From assembly GCA_017528205.1 (NCBI GenBank), contig JAFXPE010000041.1, positions 1 to 63,611 of the forward strand: a stretch of DNA of 63,611 bases, read 5' to 3'. Every line of letters starts with the position of its first letter. The first letter of the stretch is position 1. Shown here one piece after another: positions 1-9,297 of this stretch. The position numbers and the translations under genes were made by a program. The notes under the pieces are model-generated. The model was not told where the DNA came from and did not search any database. It saw only the letters and a list, made by a program, of their open reading frames with translations. Origin of the DNA: Alphaproteobacteria bacterium (GTDB lineage: Bacteria; Pseudomonadota; Alphaproteobacteria; RF32; CAG-239).

Positions 1-1
1 A

Positions 2-3000
2 ACGGAAGAGCCGGTATGTTTCAAAGCAGTTTGGGGCGATAAAAAAGGTCGTTACGAACAAGGTGAAATCAAAGACGGTGTTTGGGCAGAGGACTCCAAT
101 GGTACGAAGTACTATAAAGAGGTACCGGAAAATCCGTGTACCTCTAATGAGGATGGTATTAAGCTTGAACCGAAAGGCGGAGAATATACAGTATGGGATG
201 TGACGAATTGTAGATGTAATCTCAATAAATGTCCGACCGGTACGTTTGATTCCGAAAGCGAATGCCAAAAGGGTGAATTTTGCTTTACTTGTGAAGCACG
301 TACCAAGGAAGATGATACTAAGTATGGTGATTTGACCTGCTACGAACGTGTGGAAATGCCGAATTATGATACACCGGAAAATTGGGAAATCAACGGCATT
401 TGTTATGATGAGAAGAGCCCTAAAACAAGCGCTAATGGTGTAGTTTGCTACCTGCCTGGCGATTGTAAGTGTCCGGAAGGTACAACAGCTAATAAAACTG
501 ATTTCGATTATATGCGTTGCTACGACAAGTATGCCGATAGCGAACTGAAAAAGAAAGAAGTTACTTTGGCCGACGGTACCGTTTGCTATCCTACGGATAA
601 ACCGGAATGCGACGAAAGCATAGGCGAATACTATGACACTACCAACTGCGAATGTATATCATCCGGATGTTTTGAAGGACAGCCGTATGACGAAGTACCT
701 TATAAAGTATGCGCCAAGTGTACATATACCGGTCAGACTGTAACCATTGGCGGTGTTAAAAAAGGGTGCTGGATGTGTGATGACGAAGAAGTAGGCTTTA
801 GCACAACCAAACCTGAGGGCAACTGTATCATTGAGAATAAATTCGATAAAATCGCTGAAGACGGTCCGGTAGCTCAAACAACCTGCTATAAGCCAGGTGA
901 AGAAGAGGTAACCGATGCCGAGTGCGTAATCAAGGATATTGTGATTAGCCAAAGCGCAGCCAGTGTAACTTTCACAAAGTACATTCGTGCCACCACGTTG
1001 TGCGAGGTCGAAGGTTCTATACCGGAAACCAATGATATTAAACTTGGTGACGGCAGCATAGCCGTTAGCGGCTTAGATCCGTGCAAAGACGGTAAGATTT
1101 CATTCACATCTCAAGGCGAGTATAAGAGTAAATCTTATATCTGTAATGTTGATGCGGATGTTGCACCGGATTGTCCGAACTTGTGTAGCGGAGAAGATGG
1201 ATTTTCTGCCGACTTCCCTGAAACAATCAGTTCGGATGGCGGAACCTACACCGTAACGTTTAGATCTGTATACAATGGTGAATGGGGTGGAGCCGGAAGC
1301 TTCAGATATGAAACAGCTGACTACAAGTGCCCTTGGATGGAACACTGGTTTACTGAACCTTACAACAAGGATAATTGTACAAGGAATGCAACAATTACTC
1401 TTGATGAGTTCTGTGATGAAACCGGTGATGATGAACGTTCTGTGACAGTAACATATGTTCAGGGCAATAATTCAGGTAAATATATCAGACACACCTATAC
1501 TCAAAAGAATAAGTGTAAGTCTCCGAGTAAGGTATGTGAAGGCCTGAATGCTGACGGATATGCCGACAGCTTTAAACCGAAGTCTGATTTGAATATTACA
1601 AAGACTGCCGGTTGGGCTTGTCAAACCGTTGGCAGCACCGAGTGCTGTGCACCGAAGAAATGTCCGAACAGTGATACGGTTGCAGCTTCACCTGATTTAA
1701 CGTCTCATGTTGACGCTAACAGCAACTGCATTTCTTATCAGTCGACGAATCCGAAGACTTACAGCGGTGAAGATGAATGTTTGAAGGAAGTTTCCGAGAA
1801 CATTTGTCCGAACGGCGGTGAGGCTTATGCATCGGAATCTGAGGCAAAAAGAGCTTTAGGTAATGACGCAACGGCTATCGGCAGCAGCCATGATTGCGGC
1901 GGAAAATCTTATACCTGTTATACAGGTGATCCGGAACCGTTGTGCCAGAGCTACAGCTCCGATTATCACGCTACATGTGATGCAGGTTGTATTGACGGCA
2001 AAACATTGAGATCATGCGTTGATGTGTCGGCTAAAACCGGCGGCATCAAGTGCTATAAGGTTGAAGACGAAGAGTGCGCCGACAATCAGAAGTGCGACGG
2101 TTCGCAAGATAAATGCGTAGACGATTTGCCGAAGGAGTGCGACACAACATTCGACGGTTGGACATTTGAGGGAAGCTATGTAATCAACAATGATGCTTGC
2201 ACCGATAAGTGTGAAAACTGCGTTGAAACCGGTCAAACTCTGCAAAACGGCAAGAAGTGTTACGCGCATACCGCGAATCCGGATACCGAATTGAAGAAGG
2301 GTAATTACGCCGAGCACGATTGTGCACAGAATTATACGTTTATTTCTGGTAATGTGACGGTTGCTTGTTACAAAGACGGTCAGATTGACGAAACACCGCA
2401 TTGCTTCATTGAGGATGTTGATCCGGAGGTAAGCAAGATTACGGCTTCAACCAAGGAAATCAAGTACAAGAGAAATGTTCGTGTGGCTCGTCAATGCCAT
2501 GAAGGCGGTAAGTATTTAGGTTTGAGTGAGGTATTACAATCAGAATCTAATACTTTGACCTTCCCTGGCTTTAATGACACAACCTGCGAAAACGGTAAAT
2601 TGGTCAGATTGGCAGCAAATGACTCTACCACATACAACGGTAAGTTGCTTGAGTGTAAGTTAGCTACAAATATTCAGATTAATTGTCCGGTTACTTGTAC
2701 GCCGACAAGAGATTGTTCGGAATACACACTTCAATCCAAGGGTGCTTCCGTGGAAGGAACTTACGATACTTGTGACGACGGTTGCGGTAAGATTACATAC
2801 AGATGTATAGATGGGTATGAATACTCTTCTCGTACCGCAAGATGTGAATCTACATGCCCTGCAGAGTATGAATACTTAGCAAGTGGTACAGGTTCTTCAT
2901 CAGGTGACAAGAAACTTGATTTGTCTTTCGGAAACTATGAAGAATGTACAGCCGGAAATGTTACGAAGTATAAGTGTAAGGCAGGCTTTAGTGCAATATC

Positions 3001-3763
3001 TAAGGGCAGCAACATATACATTTGCTCTTCCGGAGATGGAGGTACTTCAGGTGGTAAGTGCGCTTATGTACGTTGCGTTGAGAATCCGCTTTCCAATGAT
3101 ATGGCGTGTGAGTGGTACGTACCGTCACCTAACTTTACGCAAGTGACAGTACATGCTGATAACGGTCAAACAAATACTGTTAAAGCCAGCGATATGCGGA
3201 GCGGAGCAAGCGGTACTTATGCCGTAACAGGTGCTCCAGGACATATTTCTTCTGCGAGATGCCAGTTCTATCCGTACGGAGATTTGGTAAGCTTTAAGAC
3301 GCTTGCCGGACCTTGTAAGATAGGAACTGAGTATCGTGCCGGCGCATGCGGCGAGTGTGTAACAGCACATTGCGATGGTGATAACAACACGCAGCCGGAA
3401 ACTAAATCGGTAACGGAAAAGTGTCCGGAAGGTAGTTGTACCAAAGCCGATGGAGCTACAGGAACTGGTATAATTGCCGGATACGCCAACGGCGAACCTT
3501 GTTATCAGGAACAAGTTTGCAACGACGACGGAAGTTCTAAAGAACATGAAGAATGTATCTGTGAATGTCCGAATGGTTACTGGTACAGTATAGAGAATCC
3601 TTCGAGAGACGGTATATTCCCAGGAAGTACTGGGTATAATCCGCAGGGTGACTACGGTGACTACAGCGGAGACTGTGAAGAATTCGGCTATAACGGTCAG
3701 TGGTGCTCTTGTCCAACCAGAGAGTACAAAAATACGGACCCTAAAATGGAAAGAACACCTTAA
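2..3763 (+). CDS. Giant cysteine-rich secreted/surface protein, 5' end outside the window
   Basis: The frame is open from base 2 with no stop (it reads TEEPVCFKAVWGD at the edge), so the gene starts upstream. The GTG at 200 is only the first in-window start-like codon. At least 1,253 residues are present, with Cys about once per 10-12 residues in CxxC and CPxxC patterns, many Asp/Glu/Gly/Asn, and no membrane segment near the C terminus. Two modules of about 100 residues resemble each other (bases about 881-1190 and 2366-2700). Both begin CYKxG, have a Cys-Ile/Phe-x-Asp stretch, and end in a CPxxC motif. High Cys in a Gram-negative implies oxidative folding outside the cytoplasm. No family is recognised; an adhesin or surface-coat role is inference. 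A second protein of the same style lies at 30697-33471 and has the same terminator. Confidence 0.85.
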   Translation, partial: TEEPVCFKAVWGDKKGRYEQGEIKDGVWAEDSNGTKYYKEVPENPCTSNEDGIKLEPKGGEYTVWDVTNCRCNLNKCPTGTFDSESECQKGEFCFTCEARTKEDDTKYGDLTCYERVEMPNYDTPENWEINGICYDEKSPKTSANGVVCYLPGDCKCPEGTTANKTDFDYMRCYDKYADSELKKKEVTLADGTVCYPTDKPECDESIGEYYDTTNCECISSGCFEGQPYDEVPYKVCAKCTYTGQTVTIGGVKKGCWMCDDEEVGFSTTKPEGNCIIENKFDKIAEDGPVAQTTCYKPGEEEVTDAECVIKDIVISQSAASVTFTKYIRATTLCEVEGSIPETNDIKLGDGSIAVSGLDPCKDGKISFTSQGEYKSKSYICNVDADVAPDCPNLCSGEDGFSADFPETISSDGGTYTVTFRSVYNGEWGGAGSFRYETADYKCPWMEHWFTEPYNKDNCTRNATITLDEFCDETGDDERSVTVTYVQGNNSGKYIRHTYTQKNKCKSPSKVCEGLNADGYADSFKPKSDLNITKTAGWACQTVGSTECCAPKKCPNSDTVAASPDLTSHVDANSNCISYQSTNPKTYSGEDECLKEVSENICPNGGEAYASESEAKRALGNDATAIGSSHDCGGKSYTCYTGDPEPLCQSYSSDYHATCDAGCIDGKTLRSCVDVSAKTGGIKCYKVEDEECADNQKCDGSQDKCVDDLPKECDTTFDGWTFEGSYVINNDACTDKCENCVETGQTLQNGKKCYAHTANPDTELKKGNYAEHDCAQNYTFISGNVTVACYKDGQIDETPHCFIEDVDPEVSKITASTKEIKYKRNVRVARQCHEGGKYLGLSEVLQSESNTLTFPGFNDTTCENGKLVRLAANDSTTYNGKLLECKLATNIQINCPVTCTPTRDCSEYTLQSKGASVEGTYDTCDDGCGKITYRCIDGYEYSSRTARCESTCPAEYEYLASGTGSSSGDKKLDLSFGNYEECTAGNVTKYKCKAGFSAISKGSNIYICSSGDGGTSGGKCAYVRCVENPLSNDMACEWYVPSPNFTQVTVHADNGQTNTVKASDMRSGASGTYAVTGAPGHISSARCQFYPYGDLVSFKTLAGPCKIGTEYRAGACGECVTAHCDGDNNTQPETKSVTEKCPEGSCTKADGATGTGIIAGYANGEPCYQEQVCNDDGSSKEHEECICECPNGYWYSIENPSRDGIFPGSTGYNPQGDYGDYSGDCEEFGYNGQWCSCPTREYKNTDPKMERTP

Positions 3764-3792
3764 GATTTCTGATAAGGTAAAGTGATACAACA

Positions 3793-3826
3793 AAAAATGG
3801 GCGGTGGATTTATCCGCCCTTTTTTG
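3793..3826 (+). terminator. Rho-independent terminator of the cysteine-rich gene
   Basis: Stem GGGCGG (3799-3804) pairs with CCGCCC (3814-3819), followed by a T-run. The hairpin and flanks nearly match the terminator at 33490-33521 behind the second cysteine-rich gene. Confidence 0.85.
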
Positions 3827-3894
3827 TGTGCCATAAAAGAAAAATGCTTGCACAAGATGCAGAATTCATATAGCCTAAGTCAAAAGGGTGAAAA

Positions 3895-4563
3895 ATGATT
3901 GCAAAATTACATGGAATTATAGATACAATCGGCGAAGATTCGTGCATTATAGACGTTAACGGCGTGGGATATTTGGTGTCTGCGTCGGCCAAAACTTTGG
4001 CCAAGTTGAATGTGGGAGCCGAGGCATCGCTGTTGACGGTTATGACCGTGCGTGAAGATGATATTTCGCTTTTTGGCTTTGCCGATGCGTGGGAAAAAGA
4101 ATGGTTTAATACCTTAACCAAAGTGCAAGGCGTGGGGGCCAAGGTTTGCTTGAGTATTCTTTCCGTTTTGACTCCAACCCAGCTTGCTCAGGCAATTAAC
4201 GCACAGGATAAGGCGTCTTTTTGCCGTGCTTCAGGTGTGGGGCCTAAGTTGGCGGCGCGAATTGTTACCGAACTGAAAGATAAAATCGTAACCGTGCCGG
4301 TTGCTGTAGGTGGCGGATTGAATGCCGCGATTGCCGGAACATCGGCAACGGATTTGCCAAACGAATCGACTGTCAGTACACAGCCGGCGGTGGATTATAC
4401 CAAAAGCGAAGATGTTACTTCGGCTCTGGTAAACTTGGGGTATCAGCGGTTGGAAGCCTATCACGCGGCAAGTCGGGTGCTCGCCAAAAATCCGGACGCG
4501 GATGTGGCAACTTTAATACGTTTGGCACTTAAAGAATTTGCCGGCAAGGAGTTTGAAGTATGA
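3895..4563 (+). CDS. ruvA: Holliday junction DNA helicase subunit RuvA
   Basis: The 222-residue protein has the RuvA N terminus ([15 protein letters not shown], then NGVGY), the helix-hairpin-helix region ([14 protein letters not shown] and [11 protein letters not shown] at about 76-125), and the C-terminal domain III that contacts RuvB. RuvA tetramers bind four-way junctions and load RuvB rings for branch migration. The ATG at 3895 follows an AAGGG-type ribosome site. The 3' end overlaps ruvB by 4 bases (ATGA), which implies translational coupling. The usual upstream neighbour ruvC is absent; the giant cysteine-rich gene is there instead. Confidence 0.97.
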   Translation: MIAKLHGIIDTIGEDSCIIDVNGVGYLVSASAKTLAKLNVGAEASLLTVMTVREDDISLFGFADAWEKEWFNTLTKVQGVGAKVCLSILSVLTPTQLAQAINAQDKASFCRASGVGPKLAARIVTELKDKIVTVPVAVGGGLNAAIAGTSATDLPNESTVSTQPAVDYTKSEDVTSALVNLGYQRLEAYHAASRVLAKNPDADVATLIRLALKEFAGKEFEV

Positions 4564-5618
4564 AAGAAGACGCTCGCATCGTAAGTCCGCAAGAACAGCC
4601 GGAAGACAGTCAAATCGGCAATAATCCGGTAAATTTGCGTCCGAATTCGCTTGATGATTTTGTGGGGCAACGCGAGGTTTGCGAAAACTTGAAAGTGTTT
4701 ATCACCGCAGCTAAACAGCGCGGTGAGGCGTTGGATCACGTTTTGTTGTTCGGACCTCCGGGGCTGGGCAAAACCACGCTTTCTTCGATTGTGGCCAAAG
4801 AGTTGGGGGTAGGTTTTCATGCAACTTCGGCGCCGATGATTTCCAAATCCGGAGATTTGGCGGCGATTTTAACCAATTTGGAGCGCAACGATGTGCTGTT
4901 TATTGATGAAATTCATCGTTTGAATCCGGCAATTGAAGAAGTTTTGTATTCGGCAATGGAAGATTTTCAATTGGATTTGATTATCGGCGAAGGGCCGTCA
5001 GCGCGTTCGGTGCGAATCGATTTGCAACCGTTTACTTTGGTGGGTGCAACCACGCGTTCCGGTCTTTTATCCACGCCGTTGCGCGAGCGTTTCGGTATTC
5101 CGCTCAGACTCGATTTTTATTCGCATGAAGACTTGAAAAAAATCGTTTTGCGCGGGGCGCATTTGTTGAATATCGAAATTTCGGATAACGGAGCTATGGA
5201 AATTGCCAAGCGTTCACGCGGAACGCCTCGAATAGCCGGCAGATTGTTGCGTAGAGTGCGTGATTTCGGGGCGGTGTCGGCACAAAAAGTTATTGATGAG
5301 CATATTTCGGATATGGCGCTGAAACGCTTGGATGTTGATGACTTCGGACTGGATAATTTTGACCGTCGTTATTTGAATTGCATTATCAAAAATTACGGCG
5401 GAGGACCGGTGGGTGCCGATACTTTGGCTGCGGCACTCTCAGAGGAACGCGACACCATAGAAGAAGTGGTGGAGCCGTTTTTGTTGAAACTCGGATTTTT
5501 GCAACGTACACCGCGTGGGCGGATTATTTCGCAACTCGGTTATAAATATTTAGGCCTCAAAATGCCGAGTAAATCAACAAAGCAATATGATTTGTTAGAG
5601 GAAAACATCGATGATTGA
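4560..5618 (+). CDS. ruvB: Holliday junction DNA helicase subunit RuvB (AAA+ ATPase)
   Basis: The 352-residue protein is the normal RuvB length. It has Walker [10 protein letters not shown], Walker B DEIHRLNP, sensor I GATTRSG, the arginine-finger region TPLRERFG, and the C-terminal winged helix ([16 protein letters not shown]) that contacts DNA. It forms the hexameric motor of branch migration with RuvA during recombinational repair. It overlaps ruvA by 4 bases upstream and ybgC by 8 bases downstream, so the three genes form one operon. Confidence 0.98.
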   Translation: MKEDARIVSPQEQPEDSQIGNNPVNLRPNSLDDFVGQREVCENLKVFITAAKQRGEALDHVLLFGPPGLGKTTLSSIVAKELGVGFHATSAPMISKSGDLAAILTNLERNDVLFIDEIHRLNPAIEEVLYSAMEDFQLDLIIGEGPSARSVRIDLQPFTLVGATTRSGLLSTPLRERFGIPLRLDFYSHEDLKKIVLRGAHLLNIEISDNGAMEIAKRSRGTPRIAGRLLRRVRDFGAVSAQKVIDEHISDMALKRLDVDDFGLDNFDRRYLNCIIKNYGGGPVGADTLAAALSEERDTIEEVVEPFLLKLGFLQRTPRGRIISQLGYKYLGLKMPSKSTKQYDLLEENIDD

Positions 5619-6066
5619 GCTTAATGTTTTGCCGGCGAACGGAGTTATTAAAAATAATGTTTTTGCCTATCCGGTGCGGGTTTATTATGAGGATACAGAT
5701 GCCGGCGGGATTGTGTATTATGCTAATTATCTTAAATTCGCCGAGCGGGCGCGTACGGAATTTTTGCGTGCGTTGGGTGTTTGTCAGCAAGAAAATTTGG
5801 AAACGGAAAAGACCGGTTTTGTGGTGCGCTCGTGCAGTATTGAATACCTGAAATCCGCAGTTTTGGACGATGCGCTGTGTGTTACTTGCCAAATTTCAGA
5901 AACCGGTGCGGCAAGTGCGGTTGTGGTGCAGGAAATTCGCCGCGATGATGAGGTTTTGGCCACGTTGGAGGTAAAGGTTATACATATGAACATTGCTACG
6001 CATCGTCCGGCGAAAATAAGTAAAGATATGTTGGATAAATTTCAGCAGTTTATTCCGCAAAAATAG
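5611..6066 (+). CDS. ybgC: YbgC-family acyl-CoA thioesterase
   Basis: The 151-residue hotdog-fold protein has the YbgC signature [20 protein letters not shown], containing the conserved Asp and Tyr, then [11 protein letters not shown]. The family hydrolyses acyl-CoA thioesters at the cytoplasmic face of the membrane and in most proteobacteria is the first gene of the tol-pal cluster. Here it overlaps ruvB by 8 bases and is followed by repeats, not tolQ, so the ruvB-ybgC link is kept and the tol genes are elsewhere. The N terminus is about 12 residues longer than the compact family form. Confidence 0.93.
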   Translation: MIELNVLPANGVIKNNVFAYPVRVYYEDTDAGGIVYYANYLKFAERARTEFLRALGVCQQENLETEKTGFVVRSCSIEYLKSAVLDDALCVTCQISETGAASAVVVQEIRRDDEVLATLEVKVIHMNIATHRPAKISKDMLDKFQQFIPQK

Positions 6067-6431
6067 TAATGACGCGGCGAGATTGGAGGAAGATACTGTC
6101 ATGCATGAGGCCGGAACGACTGACGTGAGAATCTCATTGGGGACTGTACAATCGCCGCAAAGTGTAATGTTGCAATGTCATCTTGAGGCGCGCAGTCGCC
6201 GTCAAGATTTATGAGTATTTTGATGACCTTGGAATAAATTTTTTTTGCGCTCGATTGCATACGCAGAGATCTTTACGCCCGTAAAGGGCTCAAGATGACA
6301 GCGGATGATATTATTTTTTCCAAGGACGCAAGGCGAGAGCGGAGGTTCTTCGCCGGCTTTTCAGATCCTCGCCTCCGCAAGGATGACAGAAAAGCAACGG
6401 CTCAGAATGACGATAAAATATATTCAAATGG
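6067..6431. repeat. Intergenic cluster of dispersed GTCATCTTGA-type repeat units
   Basis: There is no coding potential in this gap. GTCATCTTGA (6177-6186) and its inverse TCAAGATGAC (6290-6299) bound a 123-bp unit with internal AGATCTTTACG. Related fragments flank it: a diverged unit at about 6100-6140 (GTCATGCATGAGG then GAGAATCTCA) and another at about 6361-6415 (AAGGATGACA, CTCAGAATGACG). A similar 143-bp unit lies at 8747-8889. The pattern resembles short dispersed palindromic or MITE-like repeats seen in many bacterial intergenic regions. Confidence 0.7.
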
Positions 6432-6468
6432 CATAAAAAAATAACCGAGTGAAATTACACTCGGTTAT
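6432..6468 (-). terminator. Terminator of the aquaporin gene
   Basis: An 11-bp stem, ATAACCGAGTG (6441-6451) with CACTCGGTTAT (6458-6468), is followed on the minus strand by a T-run (6434-6440 on the plus strand is all A). It lies about 20 bp past the aquaporin stop. Confidence 0.88.
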
Positions 6469-6486
6469 TGTGATTTTAAGGAAGAA

Positions 6487-7347
6487 CTAAGCTTGTCTTC
6501 TGCCTTGCGGTCTAGAACCGGTTCTGCGTGCAGTATGATGCGCCGGCGCATGTTTACGCGGAGCAGGCTTATCTACCGCATCGTTTTCTATTTTTTTCTT
6601 TTCTTCGGTTTTGCAAGTGCAGTTTTCGCAACCGCATTCTCCGTTGCAATTACCGTTGCAACCGCATTTGCAACAGCAGCCGCAACCGCAGCAACGAGAG
6701 CAAATTCCGGCAAAAATACCGGCAACCGCAGGAACAACCAAAAACAGCCACAACTGAGCCATCGCTTGACCGCCGACAAAGAATGCCGGACCGAAGCTAC
6801 GCGCCGGATTTACGGAAACTCCGGTGATGCGCAAGCCTAAAATGTGCAAAACAACCAAAGTCAAGCCGATAACCACGCCGGCAATCTTCAAATCAGATTC
6901 CGTAGTTTTCAAAATAACTTTTACGAAAATGAATGTAGCCAAAAATTCAAAAATAATGGCGGTGGTCATATCGTATCCGCTGCCGTAATTGGCACCCCAA
7001 CCATTTTGACCTAAGCCGAATTCAGCAACGTTGTAGCCATTTAATTTACCTTGAACCATATAATATAAAACGGCGGCGCCGATGGTGGCTCCGATAAATT
7101 GGAAAATGATGTAGCCGATGGCGTCTTTAAGGCTCATACGACCGGCACTTAAAACACCGAGAGTTACTGCCGGATTAACATGAGCGCCGGAAACCGAGCC
7201 GATGGTATAAGCCATGGCCATAACCGCCAAACCGAAGGCTAAAGCAATGCCGATTTGACCGACAAAAGGTGTGGAAAAAACAACGGTTCCGCAACCAATT
7301 AAAACCAGTACAAAAGTACCGAACAATTCTGCAATGTATTTTTTCAT
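6487..7347 (-). CDS. Aquaporin (AqpZ-type MIP channel) with a cysteine-rich C-terminal tail
   Basis: The 286-residue protein has six membrane segments and both NPA boxes (GAHVNPAVT, Asn58; GVSVNPARS, Asn180). The selectivity-filter positions fit a water channel: Phe38, His168, Val177 and Arg183 correspond to Phe43, His174, Thr183 and Arg189 of E. coli AqpZ. After the sixth helix comes an unusual tail: 14 Cys in residues 216-245 (C, CC, CGC, CCC, CGC, CGC, CTC patterns), then a Lys/Glu patch and a His/Arg/Pro-rich end. E. coli AqpZ stops soon after the last helix. The tail should face the cytoplasm and could bind metal or sense redox state; that is inference. It has its own terminator. Confidence 0.92.
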   Translation of the reverse strand: MKKYIAELFGTFVLVLIGCGTVVFSTPFVGQIGIALAFGLAVMAMAYTIGSVSGAHVNPAVTLGVLSAGRMSLKDAIGYIIFQFIGATIGAAVLYYMVQGKLNGYNVAEFGLGQNGWGANYGSGYDMTTAIIFEFLATFIFVKVILKTTESDLKIAGVVIGLTLVVLHILGLRITGVSVNPARSFGPAFFVGGQAMAQLWLFLVVPAVAGIFAGICSRCCGCGCCCKCGCNGNCNGECGCENCTCKTEEKKKIENDAVDKPAPRKHAPAHHTARRTGSRPQGRRQA

Positions 7348-7435
7348 AAACAGTCTCCTAAATTTAAATACATCAAAGTTATACTATATTATGTTTATTA
7401 AATCGTTAATATGTGATTTTTATAAATAACGCAGA

Positions 7436-8641
7436 TTACTTCAGCGCAGTGGCCAAAGTTTCGGCCAAAGCACTCAAGGTTTCCGATTGCTCGTTTTTCA
7501 GTGAGGATTTCAGCGACAACGCCGGTTCCAAAACGGTGCAGTTTTTCCACTTGGCTATTTCTTCTTTCATTTGCTTGCCGGCCATCGGCGCCCAAGTGCC
7601 GTTATCGATTACGGCCACCGTGCGATTTTGCAAATTGTGTGCCGTCAGTTCGCGCAACAAATTGTCCATATTTACGAATATTCCGCCGTTGTAAGTCGGA
7701 GCGGCAAAAACCAGAGCCGAGGCGCGAAAAGCGTCGCTGATGATATAAGAAGGGTGGGTTACCGATACATCATAAAGTCGAATATTGCGAACGCCTTTTT
7801 GAGCCAATTCGGTGGCCAAAATTTCGGCGGCGTTGGCGGTGTTGCCATAAATTGAGCCGTAAGCAATCACTACTGATTTTTCTTCCGGTTCATAGGTTGA
7901 CCATTTGATGTATTTATCAATGATGAATCCTAAATTATTGCGCCAGATAAAACCGTGCAACGGGCAAATGGTTTGAATATCCAGCGCCGCGGCCTTTTTT
8001 AAGACGCTTTGTACTTGAGGGCCGTATTTACCGACAATGTTGCTGTAATAGCGGCGTGCTTCGTATAAATATTCTTGTTCAAAGCGCACTTCGTCGGCGA
8101 AAATATTGCCGTTTAAGGCGCCGAAAGTGCCGAAAGCATCGGCCGAGAAAAGAATTTTACTCAGCGAATCGTATGTCATCATAACTTCCGGCCAATGTAC
8201 CATCGGCGCGGAAATAAAGTTGAGCATATGTTTGCCGGTGTTAAGCGCATCGCCTTCTTTTATCAGCATATATTTTTCCGCCGGCAGATTTAAGTCAAAA
8301 AACTGCTCAATCATTTTTTTGACTTGAGCGTTGCAGACAACGGTTGTTTCCGGATGAATACTCAACAATGAGCCGAGCTCGGCGCAATGATCCGGCTCCA
8401 TGTGATGAATGACAATGTAATCCAGCGGTTTGCCTTGCAGAGCGAATTGCAGATTTTCAAAAAACTGATGCCGAACCGAGGCGTCTACCGTGTCAAACAG
8501 CACGGTTTTTTCATCTAAAAGCAGATAAGAGTTGTAGGATACGCCGTTCGGAATCGGGTAAACATTTTCAAACAAAGCCAGACGGCGGTTGTTGGCGCCT
8601 ATCCAGATTAAATCTTCGGTAATTTTTCTTGTGTTATGCAT
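7436..8641 (-). CDS. Flavodiiron protein (oxygen / nitric oxide reductase)
   Basis: The 400-residue protein joins a metallo-beta-lactamase-type diiron domain (about 1-250) to a C-terminal flavodoxin domain. Diiron ligand motifs are visible: HHMEPDH, MVHWPEVMM, LFSADAFG and CPLHGFIW. The FMN-binding loop is AYGSIYGNTANAAE. The family reduces O2 to water or NO to N2O in the cytoplasm of anaerobes and microaerophiles, normally fed by rubredoxin, which is not seen here. The frame continues 42 codons upstream, but the ATG at 8641 is chosen because AAGGAG lies just before it and MHNTRKITEDLIWIG matches the usual N terminus. Confidence 0.95.
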   Translation of the reverse strand: MHNTRKITEDLIWIGANNRRLALFENVYPIPNGVSYNSYLLLDEKTVLFDTVDASVRHQFFENLQFALQGKPLDYIVIHHMEPDHCAELGSLLSIHPETTVVCNAQVKKMIEQFFDLNLPAEKYMLIKEGDALNTGKHMLNFISAPMVHWPEVMMTYDSLSKILFSADAFGTFGALNGNIFADEVRFEQEYLYEARRYYSNIVGKYGPQVQSVLKKAAALDIQTICPLHGFIWRNNLGFIIDKYIKWSTYEPEEKSVVIAYGSIYGNTANAAEILATELAQKGVRNIRLYDVSVTHPSYIISDAFRASALVFAAPTYNGGIFVNMDNLLRELTAHNLQNRTVAVIDNGTWAPMAGKQMKEEIAKWKNCTVLEPALSLKSSLKNEQSETLSALAETLATALK

Positions 8642-8746
8642 TTTTTTCTCCTTATGGCGAGGAGTATAAAAGAATGCGGCGAAAATGTAAAATGTTTTTT
8701 GGATTATAAAAAAGGTAAAAAAATTGTTGAAAATAATAAATTCGAT

Positions 8747-8889
8747 GTCATCTTGAACCCCGAACAACGTGAGCGGGTGTAAAGATCTCAGGTTATTATG
8801 TCGAGGTTGAAGAATATATTTTTGATGTCGTCCTTATACTGTAAGATCTTGACGGGGATTTCGCTGTTTGCTCAACCCCTCAAGATGAC
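8747..8889. repeat. Dispersed GTCATCTTGA / TCAAGATGAC repeat unit
   Basis: Inverted 10-mers GTCATCTTGA (8747-8756) and TCAAGATGAC (8880-8889) bound a unit with internal GTAAAGATCTCAGG and TAAGATCTTGACG. It shares its ends and layout with the unit at 6177-6299, and both continue with a GCGGAT flank. It fills most of the 334-bp gap upstream of the flavodiiron gene. No ORF is seen. Confidence 0.72.
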
Positions 8890-8934
8890 TGCGGATTTTA
8901 AATTAACAAATTTGAAAAACCGAGCTTCGGATTA

Positions 8935-8972
8935 TAAAAAAATCAAGACCGCTCTTTGAAAAGAACGGTCTT
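8935..8972 (-). terminator. Terminator of the three-gene membrane-protein cassette
   Basis: AAGACCG (8945-8951) pairs with CGGTCTT (8966-8972), extended by an inner TCTTT/AAAGA pairing. The minus strand then reads into a T-run (8935-8943 is A-rich on the plus strand). Confidence 0.82.
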
Positions 8973-8975
8973 AAC

Positions 8976-9284
8976 TTAGAAGCAAGTTTCTTTACGCCAG
9001 TATTTGTAGAACACGCCGATAATCAGCACCACCACAAACAGAAATAAGCCCAGAAACAGGCATATTCCCAAATTTATGGCCCATACGCCGAACGGATGCG
9101 TGATCGTTAACGGAAGCCTGACGAAATTTGCGAGCAAGACAGCGAATCCCAGCAGAACAAAATTGCAATTTTGTATGCGCGGATTGCGGTCGCGTAAATA
9201 GGTTTGCGCGGTCGGCGATACAATCGGAGAAATCGAAATACCGAGAACACACGCAAGAAACAGAATAATAATAACAGTGTTCAT
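8976..9284 (-). CDS. Small membrane protein, function unknown
   Basis: The 102-residue protein begins directly with a hydrophobic helix (MNTVIIILFLACVLGISIS) and has two further hydrophobic stretches, LLGFAVLLANFVRL and ICLFLGLFLFVVVLIIGVF, before a short basic end (YKYWRKETCF). No family is recognised. A TTG at 9305 would add seven residues and overlap the upstream stop by 8 bases. The ATG at 9284 is preferred, although neither has a clear ribosome site. It is the last of three small membrane-protein genes on the minus strand. Confidence 0.6.
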   Translation of the reverse strand: MNTVIIILFLACVLGISISPIVSPTAQTYLRDRNPRIQNCNFVLLGFAVLLANFVRLPLTITHPFGVWAINLGICLFLGLFLFVVVLIIGVFYKYWRKETCF

Positions 9285-9297
9285 ATCATTGAATTTA

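Noticed and set aside
200..3763. GTG at 200 as the start of the Cys-rich gene
   Set aside because: The frame is open to the left edge with the same Cys-rich style, so the start is outside the window.
3125..3853. 242-residue minus-strand ORF
   Set aside because: It lies opposite the Cys-rich gene; its low-complexity Phe/Arg/Thr translation is a shadow.
8642..8767. Upstream extension of the flavodiiron gene
   Set aside because: AAGGAG lies before the ATG at 8641, and the added residues are Phe-rich and unlike the family.
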